A stretch of 64,000 nt of DNA, taken from assembly GCF_016907515.1 (NCBI RefSeq), contig NZ_JAFBBY010000001.1, forward strand, positions 3,038,001 through 3,102,000, read 5' to 3'. Origin of the DNA: Nocardioides nitrophenolicus. Lineage in GTDB: Bacteria > Actinomycetota > Actinomycetes > Propionibacteriales > Nocardioidaceae. This document shows positions 14,339 through 22,172 of this stretch, one piece after another. The notes beneath the pieces were generated by a model. The model had not been told where the DNA came from. It saw only the letters and a list, made by a program, of their open reading frames with translations, and did not search any database. The stretch's first letter is position 1. The number at the start of each line of letters is the position of its first letter. Made by a program: the position numbers and the translations under genes.

Positions 14339-16024
14339 GTGACGGAGCACGAGTTCGACGTGGAGACGCTGCGCGGCCGCCGGGCGGACCAGCGCTGGAA
14401 CCGGATGTCCGTTGGCGACGTGTTCGAGCGCGTCACCTGGGCGACCCCCGACAAGGTGGCGCTGGTCGGCTGGGAGGGCGCCTACTCCGCGCCCCGGTTC
14501 GAGCGGATGACCTATCTCGAGGCGGACCGGGCCGCCAACCAGGTCGCCCATGCCCTGCTCGCGGCGGGGCGGCAGCCCGGTGACCGGATCCTGCTCTACT
14601 GCGACAACTCGGTCGAGGCCGTCGTCACCATGGTCGGCATCGCCAAGGCGGGGATGGTCGTGGTCCCGGTCAACTCCCTGCTCGCGCCCGACGTGCTGGC
14701 CTGGGCCGTCGAGCACGTCGGCGCCTCCTTCGTGATCGCCGACGCCGCCCTGTTGCCCCGCGGGGCCGGGGTCCTCGCCGCCGCTGGGCTCGAGCCCGAC
14801 GTCGTGATCGAGCTCGGCGGTACGACGACCGGGCCGGCGGTCGCCTTCCCCGACTGGATCGCGTCGATGCCGACCGGTGAGGTCGACGTACGGATCCACG
14901 GGGACGACATCTGGGCGCTGCTGTTCACCTCCGGCACCACGTCGATGCCGAAGGCCTCGATGACGGCGCACTCGTACTCGTACCTCAGCGGCTACACGTA
15001 CGCGATGTCGTTCACTCGCGGGCTGGCGTACGAGACCGACCTGGTAGTGGGGACCTTCCTGCCGATCATCTACCACTGCGGCCACAACGCGACCGTGCTG
15101 CCGGCGGCGCTCAGCGGCGGCACCTGCGTGATCGGTCGTCGTCCCGACGACGTGGCCCTCGCCGAGGCGATCACCCGTGAGCGGATCACCACGGTCTGGG
15201 CGGGCTCTCCGCTGTGGGTGCGCAAGCTGGTCGAGGTCGCCGAGGCCCGCCCCGACGACATCGACCTGACCTCGGTCACGGTCGCGCTGTTCTCGTGGGG
15301 CGCGCTCACGCCCGACCTGTTCCCGCGGCTGCGCGCGGTCACCGGTGACGCGGTGCAGCCGGTCGAGGTCTTCGGGCAGACCGAGTCGCAGTGCTGCTTC
15401 CGGTTCTGGCCCGACGCCCACTCCGAGCGGGCCGAGGAGTCCTATCGCGGCGTCAACCACGTCGGCCTGCCGGTGCCTCTGCTGGCCGCCGACATCCACG
15501 CACCCGACGGCACCAGCCTGGCCGGCACCGTGGGCCAGGCCGGTGAGGCGGTCTACCGCAGCCCGGTCGTTACCCAGGGCTACTACCGCAACCCCGAGGC
15601 GACGGCCGAGGCCTTCCGCGACGGGTGGTTCCACTCCGGCGACAGCTGCGCGTACGTCGGCGGCCCGGACCGGTCGCAGATCATGCTGGACCGGCTCAAG
15701 GACGTGGTGAAGACCGGCGGTGAGAACGTCTCCAGCGTCCGGGTCGAGGCGGTTCTCGCCACCCACCCGGCCGTCGAGAAGGTCGCGGTCGTCGGCCTGC
15801 CGGACGAGACCTGGGGCGAGCTGGTGACCGCGGTCGTCGTACCCGTGGCGGGGCGGGAGGTCGACACCGGCGAGCTGATCGCCTGGGCGCGCGAGCGGCT
15901 CGCCGGCTTCGAGACGCCGAAGCGGGTGGTCGTCGTCGACGCGCTGCCCGAGACGGTCGGTGGGAAGGTGCGCAAGCACCAGCTCCGCGCCGCCCTCGCC
16001 GACCCGGCAGAAACTGGCTCCTGA
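14339..16024 (+). CDS. AMP-dependent acid-CoA ligase
   Basis: This 561-residue ANL ligase starts its adenylation motif at F196 with FTSGTTSMPKAS. Here the usual GxPKG is altered to SMPKA but the lysine stays. The adenine motif lies in FGQTESQCCF, the hinge region contains GDSCAYVGGPDR and LDRLKDVVKTGGENV, and the C-terminal lysine is in ETVGGKVRKHQL. Start GTG 14339 is the first plausible codon; ATG 14405 is an alternative and no clear Shine-Dalgarno decides between them. The last residues (DPAETGS) are encoded by the first unit of the GACCCGGCAGAAA repeat array, which suggests the repeat has replaced the native C-terminus. It is the second of three ligases in the island. Confidence 0.85.
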   Translation: MTEHEFDVETLRGRRADQRWNRMSVGDVFERVTWATPDKVALVGWEGAYSAPRFERMTYLEADRAANQVAHALLAAGRQPGDRILLYCDNSVEAVVTMVGIAKAGMVVVPVNSLLAPDVLAWAVEHVGASFVIADAALLPRGAGVLAAAGLEPDVVIELGGTTTGPAVAFPDWIASMPTGEVDVRIHGDDIWALLFTSGTTSMPKASMTAHSYSYLSGYTYAMSFTRGLAYETDLVVGTFLPIIYHCGHNATVLPAALSGGTCVIGRRPDDVALAEAITRERITTVWAGSPLWVRKLVEVAEARPDDIDLTSVTVALFSWGALTPDLFPRLRAVTGDAVQPVEVFGQTESQCCFRFWPDAHSERAEESYRGVNHVGLPVPLLAADIHAPDGTSLAGTVGQAGEAVYRSPVVTQGYYRNPEATAEAFRDGWFHSGDSCAYVGGPDRSQIMLDRLKDVVKTGGENVSSVRVEAVLATHPAVEKVAVVGLPDETWGELVTAVVVPVAGREVDTGELIAWARERLAGFETPKRVVVVDALPETVGGKVRKHQLRAALADPAETGS

Positions 16025-16207
16025 TCACCGCCGACCCGGCAGAAAGTGGCGTCGGAATGTCGCCGACCCGGCAGAAAGTGGCGCCGCGCGGATGTCACTC
16101 TCTGCCGGGTCGGCGCGTTTGCGGGACTAGTTTCTGCCGGGTCAGCGAGATTCAGGAGCCAGTTTCTGCCGGGTGGCGAGATTCAGGAGCCAGTTTCTGC
16201 CGGGTCA
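15998..16207. repeat. Array of GACCCGGCAGAAA repeats, copy 1 (three direct, four inverted units)
   Basis: Three direct units of about 21-23 bp (15998, 16030, 16062), each containing CCGACCCGGCAGAAA followed by CTGGC or GTGGC, are followed by four inverted units (about 16094, 16125, 16156, 16187). The array fills the gap between two convergent genes. Its first unit encodes the last residues of the ligase, and its last unit carries the stop codon of the thioesterase. Paired halves could fold into a long hairpin, so a bidirectional terminator or a REP-like element is likely. A second copy lies at 45379-45588. Confidence 0.75.
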
Positions 16208-16711
16208 GCGCCGGATCCCCATCGCGCCGGAGAGGGGGAGCGGCCAGGGCAGGGCCCGGGCCGCGGCGACCCACTCGTCCAGGCCGGCCGCGACGTCGGC
16301 GGGGAACTCGGCGGGGCGGCGGGTGTCCATGTCGACGCCGACCAGGATGATCTCGACCGTGCACGCGAGCCGCTCGCTCGCGCGGTCCAGGATGAAGGAC
16401 AGCAGGTGGCCGGCCCGGCCGGAGCGGTCGACGACCACGGTGTGCACCGAGAACTTCTCGCCCAGGTGCATCTCGGAGAAGTAGCGGATGTGGTGCTCGG
16501 CGGTGAAGACCCCGAGCCGCCGGGTCGCCCGGTAGTCGTCGTCGATGCCGATCCGGCGGCAGACCTGGTCCGCGCCCTGGGCGCCGGCGTCGAGGTAGTG
16601 CCGGATGTTCATGTGGCCGTTGACGTCGATGAAGTCGGCGACCACCTCGCCCTCCAGCAGTGGGGGCAGCTCCCCGACCTGTTCGTACGACGGCAGCGCG
16701 GTTCCGCTCAT
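16205..16711 (-). CDS. Acyl-CoA thioesterase, 4HBT/FadM-like hotdog
   Basis: The 168-residue single hotdog protein has the 4-hydroxybenzoyl-CoA-thioesterase type start FIDVNGHMNIRHYLDAG, where the N-G-H-M-N signature marks the active-site loop. Strands LGVFTAEHHIRYFSEMHLGE and VHTVVVDRSGRAGHLLSFIL follow. It would hydrolyse an acyl- or aryl-CoA in the cytoplasm. It is transcribed towards the repeat array, and its stop codon (16205-16207) lies in the last repeat unit. The divergent MaoC gene starts 146 bp upstream. Substrate is unknown; thioester release or CoA recycling fits the island. Confidence 0.78.
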   Translation of the reverse strand: MSGTALPSYEQVGELPPLLEGEVVADFIDVNGHMNIRHYLDAGAQGADQVCRRIGIDDDYRATRRLGVFTAEHHIRYFSEMHLGEKFSVHTVVVDRSGRAGHLLSFILDRASERLACTVEIILVGVDMDTRRPAEFPADVAAGLDEWVAAARALPWPLPLSGAMGIRR

Positions 16712-16821
16712 GACCGGAACCTAGGCGGTCCCGGGCTCCGGCGGCACGGCGGGTGGCCCTGATCACTGTGGGCCGCGACAGTCGGCGCCCTCGGCCGCGT
16801 TGACCCGCGCCGCCCGGTCCG

Positions 16822-16847
16822 CGACGGTGGTGCCCCCACCACCGTCG
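16822..16847 (+). promoter_or_regulatory. 11-bp stem hairpin directly before the maoC-like Shine-Dalgarno
   Basis: CGACGGTGGTG and CACCACCGTCG pair perfectly around a CCCC loop, ending one base before AGGAGAG (16848-16854) of the gene at 16858. In RNA it would abut the ribosome-binding site; in DNA it is a 26-bp palindrome that could be an operator. Confidence 0.4.
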
Positions 16848-16857
16848 AGGAGAGTCG

Positions 16858-17319
16858 ATGACCCTGCAGATCACCGTTGCCGAGCTGGCCGAGGCCCGTG
16901 ACCTCGACCTCGGGTCGTCCCCCTGGCAGCGCGTGGAGCAGGCCCGGATCGACACCTTCGCCGACGCCACCGACGACCACCAGTGGATCCACGTCGACCC
17001 CGAGCGTGCGGCTGACGGGCCGTTCGGCCGCACCATCGCCCACGGCTACCTGACCCTCTCCCTGGTCCCGTCGATGCTCAAGCAGCTGATGGTCATCACC
17101 GACCACGGGCGAGGCACCAACTACGGCCTCGAGAAGGTCCGGTTCACCGCGCCGGTGCCGGTGGACGCCGAGATCCGGCTGAGCGCGTCCGTCCCCGAAG
17201 GCGTACGACGGGACGACGGCGGCGTGCAGTACCGGGTCGCGCTGCGGGTGGACGTTCGGGGCCAGGAGCGGCCCGCCATGGTGGGCGAGTCGATCTACCT
17301 GACCTACCCGGCGGCCTGA
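16858..17319 (+). CDS. MaoC-like (R)-specific enoyl-CoA hydratase
   Basis: The 153-residue protein is a single-hotdog hydratase 2. The catalytic pair lies in FADATDDHQWIHVDPERA (aspartate and histidine), followed by GRTIAHGYLTLSLVPSML and a closing strand region FTAPVPVDAEIRL. It hydrates trans-2-enoyl-CoA to (R)-3-hydroxyacyl-CoA. Length is normal for the family. It starts at ATG 16858 after AGGAGAG, with the hairpin described above. It is divergent from the thioesterase and converges on the SDR at 17365. The C-terminal codons run into a short duplicated GCGGCCTGAGCCCG sequence. In the island it would serve side-chain or post-ring-opening beta-oxidation. Confidence 0.88.
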   Translation: MTLQITVAELAEARDLDLGSSPWQRVEQARIDTFADATDDHQWIHVDPERAADGPFGRTIAHGYLTLSLVPSMLKQLMVITDHGRGTNYGLEKVRFTAPVPVDAEIRLSASVPEGVRRDDGGVQYRVALRVDVRGQERPAMVGESIYLTYPAA

Positions 17320-17364
17320 GCCCGGCGGCCTGAGCCCGGCCGACCAGAGCCCTCGCGCCTCCGG

Positions 17365-18141
17365 TCACACCTGGTCCGTCGGCCGTACGACGACCTCCGC
17401 CAGCGCCACCCGGCGTGGCGCCGTGACGATGGTCGCCACCACGTCGGCCACGTCCTCGGCCCGGAGCCGCTCGACTCCGGCGAACAGCCGGTCGTAGTGC
17501 GCCTGGACCGGCGCCTGCTGGTGCGCGAAGAGCTCGGTGTCGACGACTCCCGGCTCGACGACCGCGACCCGGACGCCGTGCGGGGCGTACTCCTGGCGCC
17601 AGGACTCCGACATCGCGGTGACGCCGAACTTGGTGCCGTTGTAGACGGCGACGTTGCGGTTGGCGAAGCGGCCCGCGATCGAGGAGATGTTGACCAGGTC
17701 GGCCACGCCGCGGGCGCTGGTGGCGGCGGCGGTGACCAGGTGCGGGAGGGCGGCCTTGGCGACGTACATCAGGCCCTTGAGGTTGATGTCGACCATGGCG
17801 TCCCACTCGTCGAGGTGGGCCTCGGCGGTCGGGCCGTTGAGCATGGCGCCGGCGCTGTTGACGACGATGTCGAGGCGCCCCCACCGCTGGACCGGTACGT
17901 CGACGGCGCCCGCCGCCTCGGAACGGGAGGCGAGGTCGGCGGGCACCGCGACGCAGCGCCCGGGACCGAGGGCGTGTCCCAGGCGCTCGACCAGCTCGTC
18001 GAGCCGGTCCGCTCGGCGTCCCACGGCCGCCACCAGGGCGCCGCGGGAGGCGAGGTCGAGCGCGACCGCGCGGCCGATGCCGCTGGTCGCTCCGGTGACC
18101 AGGACGACGCAGTCGTCGAGATCGCCGGTCGGTCCGCTCAC
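17365..18141 (-). CDS. Classical SDR oxidoreductase
   Basis: The 258-residue classical SDR has TGATSGIGRAVALDLA near residues 17-32, NSAGAMLNGPT, the catalytic serine in LVNISSIAG, and YNGTKFGVTAMSESW with the intact YxxxK. The second-strand end VGRRADRLDEL favours NADP(H). The C-terminus ends RRVALAEVVVRPTDQV, as in the general-stress/YdfG-like SDR group. Its start codon overlaps the stop of the upstream LLM oxidoreductase by 4 bp, so the two are co-translated. Together they could carry out successive redox steps on one hydroxylated or carbonyl intermediate; the substrate is unknown. Confidence 0.87.
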   Translation of the reverse strand: MSGPTGDLDDCVVLVTGATSGIGRAVALDLASRGALVAAVGRRADRLDELVERLGHALGPGRCVAVPADLASRSEAAGAVDVPVQRWGRLDIVVNSAGAMLNGPTAEAHLDEWDAMVDINLKGLMYVAKAALPHLVTAAATSARGVADLVNISSIAGRFANRNVAVYNGTKFGVTAMSESWRQEYAPHGVRVAVVEPGVVDTELFAHQQAPVQAHYDRLFAGVERLRAEDVADVVATIVTAPRRVALAEVVVRPTDQV

Positions 18142-19151
18142 CGGGCGAAGGCCTCGATGATCGCGAAGGTGTTCTCGCTGACCCGCTCGGCGGCCATCGT
18201 GAAGCTGGGGGAGTAGAGCGCGGCGTGGTCGTAGCGCTTCTCGAGCAGCGCCACCCGGTCACGCACCTCGTCGAGGGTGCCGGCGGCGGCCATCTCGTCG
18301 AGCATCCGGTCCGACACGGCGGCGACCATGGCGTCGTGGTCCTTGGCCCGGAAGGCGGCCTGGATCGCGGCCGCCTCCTCGCCGAAGCCGGACGCCTCCA
18401 TCACCGGTCCGTACGCCTTCGGTGCGACGTAGAAGGCGATCTGGGCGGCGGCCTCGCGGCGGGCGACCTCGGGGTCGTCGTGGATCGAGGTGATGATCAC
18501 GCCCTTGAGCCGTACGTCGGACGGGTCGCGGCCGGTCTTGGCGGCACCGCGCTCGATCGCCGGCCGGGCGATCTCCGCGAGATAGCGGTCGGTCAGGGTC
18601 GGGTGGCAGATCAGCCCGTCGGAGACGCGCCCGGCGACCTCGATCATCCGGGCGTTGACGCCGGCGGTGTAGATCGGGATGGCGGGCCGCAGCGGGGGCT
18701 GGATGTCGGCGGTCGGCGTGATGTCGCAGGTGTAGAACCGGCCCTCGTGCTTCACCGGCTCCTCGTGGAGGTGCCAGAGTCGGCGCAGGAGCGGGATCAG
18801 CTCCTCCATCCGGCTGGCCGGGCCGTCGGGGTCGGTGACGCCGTGCCAGCCGACCATCATGCCGCGGGTGCCGGTGCCGAGGCCCAGGGTGAGCCGGCCG
18901 TTGCTCATCTCGTCGAGGAAGCGGGCGTCGTTGGCGAGCACGAGCGGGGAGCGGCCGACGGCGTACGCGATCGCGGTGCCGACGCCGATCCGCTGGGTGG
19001 CCGCGGCCATGGCCGCGACCGAGACCACGGCCGAGCGGTTCAAGAACTCGCCGGACCAGGCGCCGTCGAAGCCGGCGCGGTCGGCTGCCGTGGTGATCTC
19101 GACGGTCTCCGCGAGTCCGCCGGCCAGAACGGTGATTCCTCGTGTGGTCAC
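18138..19151 (-). CDS. LLM-class F420/flavin-dependent oxidoreductase
   Basis: The 337-residue bacterial-luciferase-like TIM barrel has a typical start (VLAGGLAETVEITTAADRAG, DGAWSGEFLNR), the cofactor-side strand IGVGTAIAYAVGRSP, LGLGTGTRGMMVGWHG, a PIYTAGVNARMIEVAG segment that holds the phosphate, and ALYSPSFTMAAER near the end. Actinobacterial members mostly use coenzyme F420, but FMN cannot be excluded. It is the first gene of an operon with the SDR (4-bp overlap). The promoter region upstream is shared with the divergent CoA ligase at 19297 and holds the promoter/operator at 19230-19258. Confidence 0.85.
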   Translation of the reverse strand: MTTRGITVLAGGLAETVEITTAADRAGFDGAWSGEFLNRSAVVSVAAMAAATQRIGVGTAIAYAVGRSPLVLANDARFLDEMSNGRLTLGLGTGTRGMMVGWHGVTDPDGPASRMEELIPLLRRLWHLHEEPVKHEGRFYTCDITPTADIQPPLRPAIPIYTAGVNARMIEVAGRVSDGLICHPTLTDRYLAEIARPAIERGAAKTGRDPSDVRLKGVIITSIHDDPEVARREAAAQIAFYVAPKAYGPVMEASGFGEEAAAIQAAFRAKDHDAMVAAVSDRMLDEMAAAGTLDEVRDRVALLEKRYDHAALYSPSFTMAAERVSENTFAIIEAFAR

Positions 19152-19229
19152 GCCGCCACTGTCGCCGGAGCGGCGGCGCCTCGCAAACGTCTGCCGTCGA
19201 CGGCGCTGGAGGTCTCACCATTGGACCGC

Positions 19230-19258
19230 TTGATAAAAAGGACTGACCATTCTAATCT
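19230..19258 (+). promoter_or_regulatory. Promoter of the third CoA ligase with operator in the spacer
   Basis: TTGATA (19230-19235) and TAATCT (19253-19258) are separated by 17 bases, a good sigma70-type spacing. The spacer contains AGGACTGACCATT, a variant of the island's shared box. A regulator bound there would block RNA polymerase directly. Confidence 0.55.
19239..19251. promoter_or_regulatory. FadR-type operator-like box C
   Basis: AGGACTGACCATT shares the nine bases CTGACCATT and the GG two bases before them with boxes B and D. It lies inside the promoter spacer described above. Confidence 0.5.
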
Positions 19259-19296
19259 CGATGTGAGGTAGGTCGCATCAGGGACAGGAGTGGGCA

Positions 19297-20964
19297 GTGG
19301 TGGAGCAGCTGAAGTCGGTGCGGGATCGGTACTCGGCCGACGAGATCGCGACGTTCTACGAGCAGGGCTACTGGCGGGAGGCCAGCTTCTTCCAGCTGGC
19401 GGCGGACCAGGCGGCGGCCACGCCCGACGCCCCGTTCCTGATCGACGTGGCCACGACGCTCAGCTACGCCGACTTCGCGGACCGGGCGCTCCGGCTGGCC
19501 GCCGGCCTGCACCGCGCCGGACTGCGCCGGGGTGAGCGGATCGCCGTCCAGCTCCCCAACTGGGTGGAGTTCCCCCTCGTCGCCGCGGCCGCCTCACGGA
19601 TCGGCGCGATCCTGGTCCCGATCATGCCGATCTACCGCGACGACGAGGTCGGGTACGTCGTGCAGCACTCCGGCGCCGTCATGGCGATCACCTGCGGCGA
19701 GTTCCGAGGGTTCGACCACGCGGCCATGTTCGCCGGCGTGCGGGCCGACGCCCCCGCCCTGCGCGAGGTCTACGTCGCCCGGGCCGGCGGTACGACGGGC
19801 GCGGGCCCCGCGCTCGACGAGCTGTACGCCGAGGGCGACCCGACGGACCTGGCGGCCGAGATCGGCCCGGACTCCTCGCCCGACGACGGCTTCCTCATCG
19901 TCTACACCTCCGGCACCACCTCGCGGCCCAAGGGCTGCTTCCACACCTTCAACACCCTGCGCGCCAGCGCGGCGGCGATCGCGCGCAGCCTCGACTACAC
20001 CGCCGCCGACGTGCAGTTCGGGCCCTCGCCGATCACCCACAGCACCGGCCTGGTGACCAGCGTGGTGCTGCCCCTCCTGGCCGGCGCCACGTCGTACCTG
20101 ATGGAGGCGTGGGACCCGGCCGAGGGGCTGCGGCTGATCGAGGAGCACCGCTGCACCGCCGCCGTCACGGCGACGCCCTTCCTGCAGATGCTGATGGGCG
20201 CCTACGACCCGGCGAAGCACGACGCCTCCAGCCTGCGGCTGTGGGTCTGCGCCGGCTCGCCGATCCCCGGCTCGGTGGTGGAGCGCTCCCGCGAGCTGTT
20301 CGCGGGCTGCCAGACGCTGTCGCTCTACGGCCGCTCCGAGAACTTCCTGACCACCATGTGCACGGTGCGCGACGACGCCGCGCGCTCGGCGGCGTCCGAC
20401 GGCTCGGCGCTCGACGGCGCCGAGGTCCGCATCGTCGACGCGGCCGGAGCCGAGGTGCCGCGCGGCGAGGAGGGCGACATCGCCTATCGCGGACCCAGCC
20501 ACATGATCGAGTACTTCCGCAACGACGAGGAGACGGCCGCGCTCTTCACCCCCGACGGCTTCTCGCGCTCGGGCGACCTGGGCCGGATGGACGCCGACGG
20601 CTTCGTCCGGGTGACCGGCCGGCTCAAGGACATCGTGATCCGCGGCGGCATGAACATCAGCGCCCGCGAGCTGGAGGAGCACCTGCTCGCCCATCCGGCG
20701 ATCGCGAACGTCGCCGTGGTCGGCATGCCCGACGAGCGGCTCGGCGAGAAGGTCTGCGTGTACGTCGTGCCGGCCGAGCCCGACGGGGAGCTGAGCCTCG
20801 CCGACGTCACCGCCTACCTGCGCGAGCACGGCGTCGCGACCCAGAAGCTCCCGGAGCGGCTGGAGCTCACGGCGGTGCTGCCGATGACCGCGACCGGCAA
20901 GGTGCAGAAGCACCTGCTCCGCGCGGACATCGCGGCCAAGGTCGCGCCGGCCGGCCAGGCGTGA
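19297..20964 (+). CDS. Acid-CoA ligase, possibly cyclohexanecarboxylate-CoA ligase-like
   Basis: The 555-residue ANL ligase has YTSGTTSRPKG from residue 203, an adenine motif around LYGRSENFLTTMC, the hinge region GDLGRMDADGFVRVTGRLKD, and the catalytic K535 in ATGKVQKHLL. Its N-terminus (RYSADEIATFYEQGYWREAS) resembles the AliA-type cyclohexanecarboxylate ligases I remember, which would suit the BadI-like hydrolase. This is an impression, not a search result. GTG 19297 is used with AGGAG seven to eleven bases upstream. Its stop overlaps the start of the hydrolase at 20961 by 4 bp (GTGA). It leads a long same-strand series up to 26064. Confidence 0.85.
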   Translation: MVEQLKSVRDRYSADEIATFYEQGYWREASFFQLAADQAAATPDAPFLIDVATTLSYADFADRALRLAAGLHRAGLRRGERIAVQLPNWVEFPLVAAAASRIGAILVPIMPIYRDDEVGYVVQHSGAVMAITCGEFRGFDHAAMFAGVRADAPALREVYVARAGGTTGAGPALDELYAEGDPTDLAAEIGPDSSPDDGFLIVYTSGTTSRPKGCFHTFNTLRASAAAIARSLDYTAADVQFGPSPITHSTGLVTSVVLPLLAGATSYLMEAWDPAEGLRLIEEHRCTAAVTATPFLQMLMGAYDPAKHDASSLRLWVCAGSPIPGSVVERSRELFAGCQTLSLYGRSENFLTTMCTVRDDAARSAASDGSALDGAEVRIVDAAGAEVPRGEEGDIAYRGPSHMIEYFRNDEETAALFTPDGFSRSGDLGRMDADGFVRVTGRLKDIVIRGGMNISARELEEHLLAHPAIANVAVVGMPDERLGEKVCVYVVPAEPDGELSLADVTAYLREHGVATQKLPERLELTAVLPMTATGKVQKHLLRADIAAKVAPAGQA

Positions 20965-22172
20965 GCACCGGGCCGGCCGCCGAGCCGCGCCCCTTCGTCC
21001 CCCGGATCGACGACGCGGACGTCGCCGACCTGCGGGCCCGCCTGGCCCGCACCCGGTGGCCCGAGGAGGCGACCGAGCCCGGCGACGGCCAGGGCCTGCG
21101 GCTGGAGACCGTGCAGGCGCTGGTCGAGCGCTGGCGCACCACCTACGACTGGTCCCGGCTGGCGACCCGGCTCGCGTCGGTCCCCCAGCTGGTGACCGAG
21201 ATCGACGGGCTCGGCATCCATGCCGTCCACGTCCGCTCGAGCCGGCCCGACGCCGTACCGCTGCTGCTGACGCACGGCTGGCCGAGCACCTGCTTCGAGT
21301 TCCTCGACCTGGTGCCGCTGCTGACCGAGCCCGCGAGCGGGCCGGCCTTCCACCTGGTCGCGCCGTCGCTGCCCGGGTACGGCTGGAGCGAGCGGCCGGC
21401 GAGCGCGGGCTGGGGGATCGAGCGCACGGCCGACGCCTGGGCGGTCCTGATGGCCCGGCTGGGCTACGACCGCTTCCTCGCGCACGGCGGCGACTGGGGC
21501 GCCGTCGTCGGCACTGCGCTCGCGCGGCGCCATCCGGACCGGGTCGCCGGCCTGCACCTGACCCTGCCGATGTCGGCCGCGAGCGCCGAGGACCGCGCCG
21601 GGGCCTCGGCGTCGGAGCGGCGCGGCCTGGACCGGGAGGCGGAGTACCGGCGTACCGGCTCCGGCTATGCGCAGATCCAGCGGACCCGGCCGCAGACGAT
21701 CGGCTACGCCCTCGTCGACTCGCCCGCCGGGCTGTGCGCGTGGCTCGCCGAGAAGCTGCTGGCCTGGTCGGGGCGCGGCCCGGACGGTGGGTCGCTGCTC
21801 TCGGACGACGCCGTGCTCGACGTGGTGTCGGTCTACTGGCTCACCGCCACGGGAGCATCGGCGGCGCGGCTCTACCGCGAGGTCGACTGGCGCGCCCAGG
21901 CCGCGCCGGTGGACGTGCCGACCGGGTGCTCGATCTTCCCCGACGAGATCATCCGGCCGCCGCGCTCCGCCGTCGCCCGTCAGTACCGGCGGCTGTGCTC
22001 GTGGCGCGAGCTGGACCGGGGCGGTCACTTCCCGGCGGTGGAGGTGCCGGACCTGCTCGCCGCGGAGCTGCGGGCGTTCGGGGGCACGGTCGCGGCATTG
22101 GAGGGATCTCCAGTTAATGGTCAGGCCAATTCTTGTGAGGAGGGCGTCCGGTGGCGGAGCATCGTGCGGTGA
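20961..22172 (+). CDS. Epoxide-hydrolase-type alpha/beta hydrolase
   Basis: The 403-residue protein has the EHN-type N-terminal lid region (PFVPRIDDADVADLRARLAR, TRWPE, then the TTYDWSRLATRL helix) and an alpha/beta-hydrolase core: the oxyanion motif HGWPST, nucleophile aspartate in HGGDWGAVVG, and the histidine in DRGGHFPAVEVPD. Such enzymes open epoxides, or occasionally hydrolyse other ring or ester substrates. The last 20 or so residues after the family end (from about GTVAALEG) are unusual, because that DNA also contains box D and the Shine-Dalgarno of the next gene, which overlaps by 22 bp. Start GTG overlaps the ligase stop. An epoxide or lactone intermediate in the pathway is possible. 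Confidence 0.83.
   Translation: MSTGPAAEPRPFVPRIDDADVADLRARLARTRWPEEATEPGDGQGLRLETVQALVERWRTTYDWSRLATRLASVPQLVTEIDGLGIHAVHVRSSRPDAVPLLLTHGWPSTCFEFLDLVPLLTEPASGPAFHLVAPSLPGYGWSERPASAGWGIERTADAWAVLMARLGYDRFLAHGGDWGAVVGTALARRHPDRVAGLHLTLPMSAASAEDRAGASASERRGLDREAEYRRTGSGYAQIQRTRPQTIGYALVDSPAGLCAWLAEKLLAWSGRGPDGGSLLSDDAVLDVVSVYWLTATGASAARLYREVDWRAQAAPVDVPTGCSIFPDEIIRPPRSAVARQYRRLCSWRELDRGGHFPAVEVPDLLAAELRAFGGTVAALEGSPVNGQANSCEEGVRWRSIVR
22116..22129. promoter_or_regulatory. FadR-type operator-like box D
   Basis: AATGGTCAGGCCAA is the exact reverse complement of box B (TTGGCCTGACCATT). It lies inside the 3' end of the hydrolase gene and 21 bp before the GTG of the LLM gene, suggesting an internal regulated promoter for 22151-26064. 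Confidence 0.55.

Noticed and set aside
15998..16207. A CRISPR-like array at 15998 and at 45379
   Set aside because: Units occur in both orientations, spacers are short and mostly repeat-like, and there are no cas genes nearby.
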